Assembly: GCA_007116445.1 (NCBI GenBank)
Contig: SKIM01000093.1
Location: 1-15,166 of the forward strand
From: Natronohydrobacter sp.
GTDB taxonomy: Bacteria; Pseudomonadota; Alphaproteobacteria; Rhodobacterales; Rhodobacteraceae
Length of the DNA: 15,166 bases
Direction of reading: 5' to 3'
In this document: positions 7,095-14,335 of the stretch, one piece after another
Layout: each line of letters begins with the position of its first letter
How positions within the stretch are numbered: the first letter of the stretch is position 1
The notes under the pieces: model-generated
Told to the model about the DNA's origin: nothing
The model's database searches: none
The model's input: only the letters and a program-made list of their open reading frames with translations
Program-made: the position numbers and the translations under genes

Positions 7095-8000
7095 ATGAAA
7101 TCAGGTTTTTTCACGCTGACACAAGCAGTTGCGTTGTCGGGTGGGTTGCTGATCGCGCCTCTTGCCGCGCAGGAAGCGTCTGAAAGCGCGCTCGACACGA
7201 GCATGCTGATCGAGATGGCGAAAGACGATGCCGCACAGGATTTTCTGGAACTGACGGGCAGCGAACTGGCAGATATCCTCGCGAATGCCAGCGATATTGA
7301 AATTGCCGAACTCATCGCGGCGTTGTCGGAAGACGACGTCCAGGCTCTTGTGATTCGCCTTGCACAGGGGACCGAAGATGCAGCACTTCTGGCCGATATC
7401 ATTGCCGCTGTGATCGAAAACGATCCCGAGGCCACCAATAGCGTCATCGGCACGATCGCGGAAAATGTCGATGCGGCCGTTCTGCCCACGATCGCTTCCA
7501 ACCTGTTTGACGAAATTTCCGGGCGTTGCGGCGGTTATGATCAGGTTGCGATGACAGGAATGGCACTCACAACATTGTCTTTCGACACATCGACGGCGGA
7601 AAATCTTGTCGTGCTCGGCAATAACCGGGGTGGCGATTGCGCCGCATCGCTTAGTGTGGCGCTCGCAGAGATAACGGAAACCGGCTCGAACCTCATTGCG
7701 TCGGCAATCGAGACAGCGCTGGCACTCGAAGGCGGCGCAATGTTTCAACTCGTCAGCTTGGCGCGTGGCGAAGGTGACGTGGCCGCGATCCCGGATACGG
7801 CAACACCTGTGGCCGCGGCAGCCCCGGCCGTTGCCCCGGCGGCTATCGGCGGCGGCGGCGCAACGCCAGGTGGCGGCGCCCCCGGGACAAGCGCATTCGT
7901 GCAAAACAGCGGCTCGACCGGGGCTGGTGTAGCAGGTGGCCCGGCATTCGTTCCTGCTGGTGGAGCCACTATCGTGAGCCCGGACGGCAGCGGCAGCTGA
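7095..8000 (+). CDS. Unrecognised acidic secreted protein with Pro/Ala/Gly-rich tail
   Basis: I do not recognise this 301-residue protein. It starts with a signal peptide: Lys2, a hydrophobic core, and likely cleavage after APLAA at residue 25. Residues about 26-145 are highly acidic (26 Asp/Glu against 3 Lys/Arg) and predicted helical, with roughly repeating amphipathic units such as IAELIAALSEDD and LLADIIAAVIEND that resemble a short alpha-solenoid. Two cysteines, Cys145 (SGRCGGYD) and Cys182 (GGDCAAS), could form a disulfide in the periplasm. From about 230 the chain turns into a low-complexity Ala/Pro then Gly/Ser/Ala tail. GGAG/AAGG upstream of the ATG supports the start. It is monocistronic, with a terminator 36 bases downstream. 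Its place beside the polysaccharide cluster hints at an envelope or matrix role, but that is inference only. It is a real gene given signal peptide, ribosome site and terminator. Confidence 0.85.
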   Translation: MKSGFFTLTQAVALSGGLLIAPLAAQEASESALDTSMLIEMAKDDAAQDFLELTGSELADILANASDIEIAELIAALSEDDVQALVIRLAQGTEDAALLADIIAAVIENDPEATNSVIGTIAENVDAAVLPTIASNLFDEISGRCGGYDQVAMTGMALTTLSFDTSTAENLVVLGNNRGGDCAASLSVALAEITETGSNLIASAIETALALEGGAMFQLVSLARGEGDVAAIPDTATPVAAAAPAVAPAAIGGGGATPGGGAPGTSAFVQNSGSTGAGVAGGPAFVPAGGATIVSPDGSGS

Positions 8001-8035
8001 GATCCGACCAAAGCGCCCTTAGAATATTCTGTTTT

Positions 8036-8068
8036 AAGCTCCGCCAGTTCGATCTGGCGGGGCTTCTT
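8036..8068 (+). terminator. Rho-independent terminator of the secreted-protein gene
   Basis: A 12-bp stem (8036-8047 with 8054-8065, one G-T wobble) around loop TTCGAT, followed by CTTCTTAC. It begins 36 bases after the stop at 8000 and points with that gene. The opposite-strand reading ends in TTAAAAC rather than a T-run, so it is a weaker candidate for ending the convergent cardiolipin synthase transcript. Confidence 0.85.
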
Positions 8069-8142
8069 ACACCACGACAGTGGCGCGTAACCATGCCACC
8101 CCCACTCAGATCACCCTACGCCCATGTGATTGGCGGCGGAGA

Positions 8143-9564
8143 TCACAGCAAGGGGCTTGCCAGGGCCACAGTGTTATTGCGCAAGCGCCTGAAGACAGAC
8201 CAGCGGGCGACATCCTGCCGACTGAGCGGACGAGCGCGCGCGATGTAGCTCTGCTGGCGTTCATCAAGCACTGATGTAAACTCCGCGCAGTCATACAGCA
8301 GCCCATTCTCATAATTCAGATCAAAGCTGCGATGATCGAGATTTGCTGTTCCGACCATCCCGAACCGACCATCCACAGTCACGATCTTGGAATGGATCAA
8401 CCCGCCCTCGAACAGATGAATCCGCACGCCTGCGCGCAGCAAGTCAGGAAACAGACTCTCGCTAGCCGCGCCCACGATCCGACTGTCATTGCGCGCAGGC
8501 AGGATCAGATCAACCTGCACGCCGCGCTCTGCCGCAGCGCAGATCGCCTTGTGCAAAGCGAGATCCGGCACATAATACGGCGTTGTTAGGGTCAAGCGCT
8601 CAACCGCCGCGTAAAACATCGCGCGCAGCACATCGGAGGGGGTCGTGTAGATATCATCAGGCCCTGACGCAATGACCTGTGCAGTCACATTCCCCGCTTG
8701 CGCCGGCTCAGGGCGTCGCAACATCGCGCTCAGATCTTCGGAATGATGCGTCATCCAATCATGCAGGAACACCGCCTGTTGCTGCCGCACGGCTGGCCCC
8801 TCCAGTCGAATCCATATATCGACCCAGGGCGCGTAACGGGGTTTTATTGCGAAGGCAGCATCCGCGCAGTTGCGACTGCCAACCCAACTGAGCGCGTCAT
8901 CCACGACCACGATCTTGCGGTGATTTCGCAAGTCGATGCGCTTGAACAGCAAACTGACCAACGGATTGCCAACAGGCGCCGCGCGCTCCAGCGCCACGCC
9001 CGCGCCCTCCATCTTCCGCCAGAGCGCCGAGCGGATCAAATGCCGCGCGCCATGATCGTCGACCAAGACCCGGCACGCGACCCCACGCCGGGCCGCGGTG
9101 CAGAGCGCCTCGGCCATGCGGCTGCCGGTCGTATCGGGCAACCAGATGTAGAACAGCACATGGACATGATCGCGCGCGGCATCGATCGCGGCGAAGACAT
9201 CCTCCATCATCGCATCCCCTTCGGCCAGAAGCGTCAGCTGATTGCCTGTCAGCGGGTTGAAACCGCTGATCGACCGGCCTGCCGCGAAAGCAGGGCGCGC
9301 GCGTCCCGCGCTCTGCCAACTCGGCCCTCTCGGCCGCGCCGCAGCCAGAAGCTGGTTGCGCACCTCGCGCATACGCTCGCGCTTGGCACGTTCCAGCCTG
9401 ACCTCGCCAAACAGGAAATAAGCCCCGATCCCAAGACCCGGCAGCGCCGAAATCACCGCGATCCAGGCCAGCCGCGCGGGCGGAGTCAAACCAGTGCGCA
9501 GCAGCGCCCGAATGATGAACCCGATCTGCAGTATGATCACGATAACGACAGTTGCGCCTGCCAT
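8143..9564 (-). CDS. cls: Cardiolipin synthase (two-HKD phospholipase D family)
   Basis: Condenses two phosphatidylglycerols (or a related phospholipid pair) into cardiolipin at the inner membrane. The 473 residues fit the ClsA type. Two N-terminal membrane segments (about 3-22 and 32-53) are followed by two phospholipase D domains with intact HxK(x)4D motifs: His215-Lys217-Asp222 (NHRKIVVVDD) and His391-Lys393-Asp398 (HSKIVTVDG), each followed by the usual G-S/T-x-N. The start at 9564 (MAGATVV) is preferred over the frame's earlier ATG at 9606. GGAG lies 9 bases upstream of it, homology to the membrane-anchor domain begins there, and 9606 has no ribosome site. It is divergent from the CPBP protease gene with 143 bases between starts, and convergent with the secreted-protein gene. 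Other PLD-family phosphatidyltransferases are less likely given the two anchors. Confidence 0.92.
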   Translation of the reverse strand: MAGATVVIVIILQIGFIIRALLRTGLTPPARLAWIAVISALPGLGIGAYFLFGEVRLERAKRERMREVRNQLLAAARPRGPSWQSAGRARPAFAAGRSISGFNPLTGNQLTLLAEGDAMMEDVFAAIDAARDHVHVLFYIWLPDTTGSRMAEALCTAARRGVACRVLVDDHGARHLIRSALWRKMEGAGVALERAAPVGNPLVSLLFKRIDLRNHRKIVVVDDALSWVGSRNCADAAFAIKPRYAPWVDIWIRLEGPAVRQQQAVFLHDWMTHHSEDLSAMLRRPEPAQAGNVTAQVIASGPDDIYTTPSDVLRAMFYAAVERLTLTTPYYVPDLALHKAICAAAERGVQVDLILPARNDSRIVGAASESLFPDLLRAGVRIHLFEGGLIHSKIVTVDGRFGMVGTANLDHRSFDLNYENGLLYDCAEFTSVLDERQQSYIARARPLSRQDVARWSVFRRLRNNTVALASPLL

Positions 9565-9707
9565 GTCCTTCCGCTCCCATTGCGTTTCTGGCGGGCACAG
9601 TCTCATGCGCGGGCGGCAAAGTCACGCAGGTCGCATCGCGGGCTTGCAGCCCTAGGCCGAACACGGTCTAAAGGCCACGAGAGTTCCGCCGCAATAAAGG
9701 CAACATC

Positions 9708-10601
9708 ATGCTGATCAGCCCCCTCGCCTTCGACCGCTATGTGGCCCCGGCCCGGCTGCGCCCGCAACTGTGGCGCCTTCTGATCGGTCTTGCGCTGATG
9801 ATGGCCATCTACATGGCTTGGATGGGCCTTGTCTTCGGTGCAGTATGGCTGGCTCAGGGCGGCGGCGCGCTGGATGCCGCGCTTGAAAGTGTCGGCACCG
9901 GTGCGACCCCGATCGGACTGATCCTGCTGTTGCTGACCTTCACAGGCATGGCACTGGGTGTCTTTGCCGCGACCCGTTGGCTGCACAAGCGCTCCATTGC
10001 GACGCTTTTCGGCCCAAAGCATCTTGTGCTGCGCGATTTTGCACTTGGCTTTGCAGTTTTGGCCGTTTTCGCGCTGCCCGGTATCCTGTGGTTCTTCCAG
10101 ACCCTTGATCTGACCCCGAATATCGACCTGTCCGTCTGGCTGATCTTCCTGCCGCTGGCCCTGATCGGCTTGCTGATCCAGACCGGCGCAGAAGAGCTGG
10201 TATTTCGCGGCTACATGCAGCAACAACTCGCAGCCCGGTTTGCCTCGCGCTGGGTGTGGATGGTGCTGCCCTCGGTGGTCTTCGGGCTCGTACATTATGC
10301 CCCGTCCGAGATGGGCGATTCGGCGTGGCTGATCGTCTTTGTGACCGGCTTTTTCGGGCTGATCATGGCTGATCTGACCGCGCGTTCAGGATCTCTGGGC
10401 CTGGCCTGGGGGCTGCATTTCGCGAATAATCTTTTCGCGATCCTGCTTTTCACCACAGGCGAGGCGCTTGATGGCCTGGCGCTCTATAGCCTGCCCTTCT
10501 CAGTTCGAGACACAGACCAGATCCTGCCCATGCTGATCATCGATATCTTCGGCATGATCCTGGTCTGGGCCGCCTGCCGCTACGCCTTGCGCAAGCGCTG
10601 A
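9708..10601 (+). CDS. CPBP family (CAAX/Abi-type) intramembrane metalloprotease
   Basis: A polytopic inner-membrane protein of 297 residues with about eight hydrophobic segments. The three CPBP glutamic-type or metalloprotease motifs are complete: EExxxR as AEELVFRGY (Glu162, Glu163, Arg167), FxxxH as FGLVH (193-197), and HxxxN as HFANN (His237, Asn241). The family includes eukaryotic Rce1-type prenyl-protein proteases. In bacteria the roles range from peptide or bacteriocin self-immunity to membrane protein processing, and the substrate here is unknown. AAGG at 9697-9700 is well placed for the ATG. accD follows after 56 bases on the same strand with no terminator in between, so partial co-transcription is possible. 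No bacteriocin-like gene is visible nearby. Confidence 0.92.
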   Translation: MLISPLAFDRYVAPARLRPQLWRLLIGLALMMAIYMAWMGLVFGAVWLAQGGGALDAALESVGTGATPIGLILLLLTFTGMALGVFAATRWLHKRSIATLFGPKHLVLRDFALGFAVLAVFALPGILWFFQTLDLTPNIDLSVWLIFLPLALIGLLIQTGAEELVFRGYMQQQLAARFASRWVWMVLPSVVFGLVHYAPSEMGDSAWLIVFVTGFFGLIMADLTARSGSLGLAWGLHFANNLFAILLFTTGEALDGLALYSLPFSVRDTDQILPMLIIDIFGMILVWAACRYALRKR

Positions 10602-10657
10602 TTGCAATTTTCACCCGCGCGGCTTATCTGCCTCGCAACCTGTTGCTGGATGACCCG

Positions 10658-11584
10658 ATGAACTGGATCACGAATTACGTCCGCCCCACGATCAACTCGC
10701 TGTTTTCACGCCGCGAGATGCCCGAGAATCTTTGGGAAAAATGCCCTGAATGCGGCACCATGCTGTTTCATCGGGAATTGACCGAGAACCAGCGCGTCTG
10801 CACCTCTTGCGGGCACCATATGAACATCTCGCCGCGCGAGCGGTTTCATTCCTTCTTCGATGGTGGCGTTTATCAGGAAATCGCTGTGCCCCAGCCGATC
10901 GCCGACCCGCTTCATTTCCGCGACCAGAAGAAATATCCTGACCGGATGCGCGCTGCGCAGAAACAGACCGGCGAACGCGAAGCGATGCTCGTCGCCCAAG
11001 GCGAGATCATGCGCACCCGCATCGTCGCGGTCGCGCAGGATTTCGAGTTCATGGCTGGCTCAATGGGTATGTATGTCGGCAATGCAATCATCGCCGCCTG
11101 CGAACATGCGGTGAAGCGCAAGCTGCCGCTGGTGCTGTTTTCCGCAGCCGGGGGCGCGCGGATGCAGGAGGGCATTCTGTCGCTGATGCAGATGCCGCGC
11201 AGCACAGTGGCGATCGAAATGCTGCGCGAGGCGGGACTGCCCTATGTCGTCGTTCTGACCCATCCGACCACGGGTGGTGTCACTGCCAGCTATGCGATGC
11301 TCGGCGATGTGCAGATTGCCGAGCCCGGCGCGCTGATCTGTTTTGCCGGGCCGCGCGTGATCGAACAGACCATCCGCGAAAAACTGCCCGAAGGGTTCCA
11401 GCGGGCCGAATATCTGCTCGAACACGGGATGCTGGACCGGGTCACTGCGCGCAAGCATCTGCGCGCGGAAATCGCAACGATCTTGCGCATGCTGACGCAG
11501 CAAGGGCCAGTGGTGCATGGTGATCTGCCGCGTCCAGAGCCAGTGCCTGCGCCCGCGCCTCGTAATGGAAGTGCCAGCGCATGA
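10658..11584 (+). CDS. accD: Acetyl-CoA carboxylase carboxyltransferase subunit beta
   Basis: With AccA it transfers the carboxyl group from carboxybiotin-BCCP to acetyl-CoA, giving malonyl-CoA for fatty acid synthesis in the cytoplasm. The N-terminal zinc ribbon has Cys29, Cys32, Cys48 and Cys51 (CPECG and CTSCG). The crotonase-like carboxyltransferase core shows SAAGGARMQEG at 162-172 and TTGGVTAS at 204-211, then GPRVIEQTIREKLPEGFQ. The 308-residue length is usual. The ATG at 10658 (MNWITNYVRP) is preferred over an in-frame TTG at 10643, because it matches the family N-terminus and has GGAT upstream. The C-terminal tail after 290 is a short Pro/Ala-rich extension. It overlaps folC by 4 bases. 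Confidence 0.97.
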   Translation: MNWITNYVRPTINSLFSRREMPENLWEKCPECGTMLFHRELTENQRVCTSCGHHMNISPRERFHSFFDGGVYQEIAVPQPIADPLHFRDQKKYPDRMRAAQKQTGEREAMLVAQGEIMRTRIVAVAQDFEFMAGSMGMYVGNAIIAACEHAVKRKLPLVLFSAAGGARMQEGILSLMQMPRSTVAIEMLREAGLPYVVVLTHPTTGGVTASYAMLGDVQIAEPGALICFAGPRVIEQTIREKLPEGFQRAEYLLEHGMLDRVTARKHLRAEIATILRMLTQQGPVVHGDLPRPEPVPAPAPRNGSASA

Positions 11585-12855
11585 CAGGGCAAAACTCGGA
11601 CGCGCTGCTGGCGCGGATGATGGAGTTTCACCCAAAGATCATCGACCTGACGCTGGATCGTGTCTGGCGATTGCTTGCGGCGCTCGATCATCCCGAACGC
11701 GCCTTGCCGCCTGTCATCCATATCGCGGGGACGAACGGCAAGGGGTCGACGCAAGCCATGTTGCGTGCAGGGCTGGAGGCTACGGGCGCAAGAGTGCATG
11801 CCTATACCTCGCCGCATCTCGCGCGATTTCACGAACGGATTAGACTGGCGGGAACGCTGATTTCCGAGGAAGCGCTGACCGATCTGCTCGACGAATGTCT
11901 GGCCGCCAATGGCACCGCGGCGATCACTTATTTCGAGATCACGACCTGCGCGGCGCTTCTGGCCTTTGCGCGCAGCCCTGCTGATTTCACCCTGCTCGAG
12001 GTCGGGCTCGGGGGGCGGCTGGACGCCACCAATGTGATCGAAAAGCCCGCGCTTTGCGTGATCACGCCGGTCAGCCTCGACCATCAGCAGTTCTTGGGCG
12101 AGACGCTGCCGGAGATCGCGGGCGAGAAGGCCGGGATCCTGAAACGCAGCGTAACTTGCATCGTCGGGCGGCAGCAAGACGCCGCGCTTGATGTGATCGA
12201 GGCCCGCGCCGCGCAAGTCGGAGCGCCTTTATTGGTGCACGGTCAGCACTGGCATGTTGGCATCGAGAATGGACGTTTGGTTTATCAAGACGACAAAGGC
12301 TTGCTGGACCTGCCGCTGCCAAATCTGGCCGGGCCGCACCAGGTCGAGAATGCCGGGATGGCGCTGGCGGGACTGCGTGCGCTTGGGCGTCTGGACGGGG
12401 CGGAGGCGGCGGTAAGCCGCGCTGAATGGCCTGCGCGGATGCAGCCGCTGCGCCACGGTCCCTTGGCCAAGCGCCTGCCACAGGGGCGGATCTGGCTTGA
12501 TGGGGGTCACAACCCTGCCGCTGGCCAGGCGATCGCTGCAACCTTGGCGGCGATGGGCGTCGGGCGGATCTGGTTGATCTGCGGCATGCTCAACACCAAG
12601 GATGTCGCCGGGTTCATGGCCCCGCTGCATGCGGTGGCGCATCATCTTTATGCAGTGTCCATCCCTGGCGAGAATGCCACCCTGAGCGCGGAGGCCACGG
12701 CCCAAGCCGCCAAGGCTTCTGGTATCCGCGCAACCACGGCAGACAATGTCGAAGCCGCACTTGACGCTATCGCGGCGCAAGACCCCGGCGCACAGGTGGT
12801 TATCTGCGGCTCGCTCTATCTGGCGGGCACTATTCTGCGCGGCGGCAACAGCTGA
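11581..12855 (+). CDS. folC: Dihydrofolate synthase / folylpolyglutamate synthase
   Basis: ATP-dependent ligase adding glutamate to dihydropteroate and extending folate polyglutamates in the cytoplasm. The Mur-ligase fold is evident: P-loop GTNGKGS at residues 50-56, YTSPHL at 75-80, VGLGGRLDATN at 141-151, then SLDHQQFLG and EIAGEKAGILK, and the C-terminal-domain DGGHNPAAG at 307-315. The 424-residue length is normal. The start ATG overlaps the accD stop (ATGA), with GGAAG 9 bases upstream inside accD, indicating translational coupling. The accD-folC pairing is common in proteobacteria. A strong hairpin follows the stop. Confidence 0.96.
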   Translation: MTGQNSDALLARMMEFHPKIIDLTLDRVWRLLAALDHPERALPPVIHIAGTNGKGSTQAMLRAGLEATGARVHAYTSPHLARFHERIRLAGTLISEEALTDLLDECLAANGTAAITYFEITTCAALLAFARSPADFTLLEVGLGGRLDATNVIEKPALCVITPVSLDHQQFLGETLPEIAGEKAGILKRSVTCIVGRQQDAALDVIEARAAQVGAPLLVHGQHWHVGIENGRLVYQDDKGLLDLPLPNLAGPHQVENAGMALAGLRALGRLDGAEAAVSRAEWPARMQPLRHGPLAKRLPQGRIWLDGGHNPAAGQAIAATLAAMGVGRIWLICGMLNTKDVAGFMAPLHAVAHHLYAVSIPGENATLSAEATAQAAKASGIRATTADNVEAALDAIAAQDPGAQVVICGSLYLAGTILRGGNS

Positions 12856-12862
12856 CGGAAAA

Positions 12863-12894
12863 CTGCAATGGGGCGGGTTTCCCCGCCCCTGCAG
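12863..12894. terminator. Hairpin terminator between convergent folC and outer-membrane gene
   Basis: GGGGCGGG (12870-12877) pairs with CCCGCCCC (12882-12889) around TTTC. An outer CTGCA/TGCAG pairing (12863-12867 with 12890-12894) is separated by a two-base bulge. The T-run (TTTT) follows the stem on the minus strand, so it best terminates the outer-membrane protein transcript. The plus strand lacks a T-run, but the stem probably also limits folC readthrough. Confidence 0.75.
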
Positions 12895-12896
12895 AC

Positions 12897-13565
12897 TCAG
12901 AAATTCATCCGCAGCCCCGCGCTGACATAGGGCAGAAAGCGCACATTGCCGATCGCATCGTCAATATCGCGGCGCAGTGTGTTCAGGTCTTCTTCCGGGA
13001 GCGCGACATCACTGCGATCCGTAATGCGCGTTCTGATCCCGCCGGTGTAGAGCACACCCGCATCGAAAGACAGGCCCAGCGGCGAGCCAAAGAGATTGCT
13101 TCCACTATATCCCAAGGCCAGCTTTGGCATCACACTATTTTTGGTTCTCAGCCGCGCTCTGACATCCGCATCTTCATATGTTGTTGGGTTGTCATCGCCA
13201 ATTTCGATATCGCCCGTAAAACGTGCCGTGACGCGATAGTTCGAAAGCAGCGCCCCACCCGACAGGCGCCAGCCATTTTCAAAAGGATGATAATCGACGA
13301 CCGGACCGATCCCCCCGATGCGCAAGGTCGCGCGATAGTCCGCGGTCGTGTTGTCCTCATCCAGCGTGCCGCTTCTGGAGATGCTGGCCGCGCCTGCAAG
13401 CATCCGCACGGTCAGGGTCGGATCCAACTGATACGAGAGGTCGCCAGTCACACCAAGCGTACTCACCCCCACACCAAGGCCCATCTGACCATCACCAAAA
13501 TTCTGTGCTTGCAATGGGGTTGCAACAAGCAGTGTGATGGCGGCAGCTTTTATCGTGGCATTCAT
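12897..13565 (-). CDS. Small outer-membrane beta-barrel protein (family unassigned)
   Basis: This 222-residue protein has a signal peptide (Lys6, hydrophobic core, predicted cleavage after PLQA at residue 20). The mature part is made of alternating polar and hydrophobic stretches typical of beta strands, such as LTVRMLAGA, WRLSGGALLSNYRVTARF and LGLSFDAGVLYTG. It ends in VSAGLRMNF, with the terminal Phe and alternating aromatic/hydrophobic pattern recognised by the BAM complex. It thus probably forms an 8-stranded or similar barrel. The start is supported by GGAG 10 bases upstream. The ligand or role is not visible; OmpW-like or OmpA-barrel-like relatives are possible. It is its own transcription unit: a terminator lies 33 bases beyond the upstream cytochrome gene, and another just past this stop. 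Confidence 0.8.
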   Translation of the reverse strand: MNATIKAAAITLLVATPLQAQNFGDGQMGLGVGVSTLGVTGDLSYQLDPTLTVRMLAGAASISRSGTLDEDNTTADYRATLRIGGIGPVVDYHPFENGWRLSGGALLSNYRVTARFTGDIEIGDDNPTTYEDADVRARLRTKNSVMPKLALGYSGSNLFGSPLGLSFDAGVLYTGGIRTRITDRSDVALPEEDLNTLRRDIDDAIGNVRFLPYVSAGLRMNF

Positions 13566-13656
13566 TTTTCAGAGGCTCCAAGGTTCATGACAGGAATTGC
13601 GAGTCAGCCTTGCCATCTATCCGCCCAAGCGCTTACGAAAGGGTTAATCGAAACGA

Positions 13657-13684
13657 AAAGCGCCCCAATTTTATGGGGCGCTTT
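13657..13684 (-). terminator. Rho-independent terminator of the cytochrome c gene
   Basis: AAAGCGCCCC (13657-13666) and GGGGCGCTTT (13675-13684) form a perfect 10-bp stem, extendable by one A-T pair. On the minus strand it is followed by a T-rich TTTTCGTTTCG. It starts 33 bases past the cytochrome stop codon. Its near-symmetry would also allow some plus-strand termination, but no plus-strand gene precedes it. Confidence 0.88.
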
Positions 13685-13716
13685 GATAAATCTGCCGTCT
13701 GATCGTCTGGATCAGA

Positions 13717-14139
13717 TCACTGGAATTGCGCGAGATAGGCGAAGAGGTCTTCAGCCGAGCCCCGCAGGCGATGATTCATGTTGGAACGCGCCCGCGCGTC
13801 GCCAGTCACTTCACGCAGATACCCGCTGGGGTCGTTGACAAAAGCAACGAAGGACTCTTCGTTCCAGACTGTCCCCGCTTCGCCCGCTGCAACAATGGCA
13901 GCCGAGAACCGCGCATAGCCTTCATAGGCTCCGGCCTGACGACCAGCCACGCCCCAAAGGTTTGGGCCCGTCGGCGCAAGCCGGTGGATCACAGTCCCGT
14001 CAGGGTCCACGACACCATGGCAGGAAGCGCATTGACGAAAATTGGCTTCACCTTCGGCCGCATCACCGGTCGGTTCGGCAAAAGCCGCAAATGGTGCCAC
14101 GCAGAATGCTGCGACTGCGAGTGTCTTGAGTTTAGACAT
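13717..14139 (-). CDS. Periplasmic class I cytochrome c
   Basis: A mono-haem electron carrier of 140 residues. A signal peptide with cleavage after AAFA (residue 21) is followed by the haem-attachment motif CASCH at 37-41 (His41 axial). GPNLWGVAGR (58-67) is the conserved loop after the haem, and Met121 (RSNMNH) is the probable sixth ligand. The layout resembles cytochrome c2/c550-type proteins. The start ATG at 14139 (MSKLKTLAV) has GGAG 7 bases upstream; earlier in-frame starts lack both ribosome site and signal-peptide sense. It may take or give electrons to the di-haem peroxidase encoded just upstream on the same strand, but a terminator separates the two, so co-regulation is unproven. 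The exact redox partner cannot be read from the sequence. Confidence 0.9.
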   Translation of the reverse strand: MSKLKTLAVAAFCVAPFAAFAEPTGDAAEGEANFRQCASCHGVVDPDGTVIHRLAPTGPNLWGVAGRQAGAYEGYARFSAAIVAAGEAGTVWNEESFVAFVNDPSGYLREVTGDARARSNMNHRLRGSAEDLFAYLAQFQ

Positions 14140-14157
14140 GACTGTCTCCCTTTCCCT

Positions 14158-14276
14158 GAGGTATCCGGTCATGACATGGTGACCGAATCTCACCTTCGTA
14201 TCCTTGCATACTTAAAGTTTCGGGCGGCTTTCGCAAGATAACTTTGGTCTGATACGACGGATGTGAAGAGGTATCC
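14158..14276. repeat. Repeated GTATCC elements upstream of the cytochrome c gene
   Basis: GAGGTATCC occurs at 14158-14166 and 14268-14276, exactly 110 bases apart, with a shorter copy CGTATCC at 14197-14203. On the cytochrome coding strand these read GGATAC(CTC). A 6-base inverted repeat CGGTCA/TGACCG (14166-14171 and 14180-14185) lies beside the nearest copy, enclosing the overlapping palindrome GTCATGAC at 14168-14175. These may be regulator sites or leader structure. No known consensus was recognised. Confidence 0.3.
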
Positions 14277-14285
14277 TCAAGACGA

Positions 14286-14315
14286 AGCACCGCCTGCCCT
14301 GCGGCAGACGGTGCT
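14286..14315 (-). terminator. Hairpin terminator of the di-haem peroxidase gene
   Basis: AGCACCG-C-CTGCC pairs with GGCAG-A-CGGTGCT (14286-14298 with 14303-14315): 12 pairs with one internal mismatch and a CTGC loop. On the minus strand it is followed by the T-rich TCGTCTTG. It lies 20 bases past the peroxidase stop, so most transcripts should end before the cytochrome c gene. Confidence 0.75.
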
Positions 14316-14335
14316 CCGTGCGAGTCGGCCGGGAT

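Noticed and set aside
8080..8099. GTGGC/GCCAC short inverted repeat downstream of cls as its terminator
   Set aside because: The stem is only 5 bp with a 10-base loop and no T-run on the minus strand; too weak to call.
9565..9707. Divergent promoters or RNA gene between cls and the CPBP protease
   Set aside because: Only a tiny GGGC/GCCC stem is visible; no consensus promoter, tRNA or conserved RNA shape could be supported.
8698..9714. Plus-strand open frame of about 340 codons opposite cls
   Set aside because: cls on the other strand has both HKD motifs, membrane anchors and a ribosome site; this frame has none and is Arg/His-rich.
10643..10657. TTG start for accD five codons upstream
   Set aside because: The ATG at 10658 gives the family N-terminus MNWITNYVRP and has a plausible ribosome site.
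14196..14240. Sigma-70 style promoter for cytochrome c on the minus strand (TTGCGA, 17 bases, AAGTAT)
   Set aside because: The -10 match is only 3 of 6, not enough to call a promoter.
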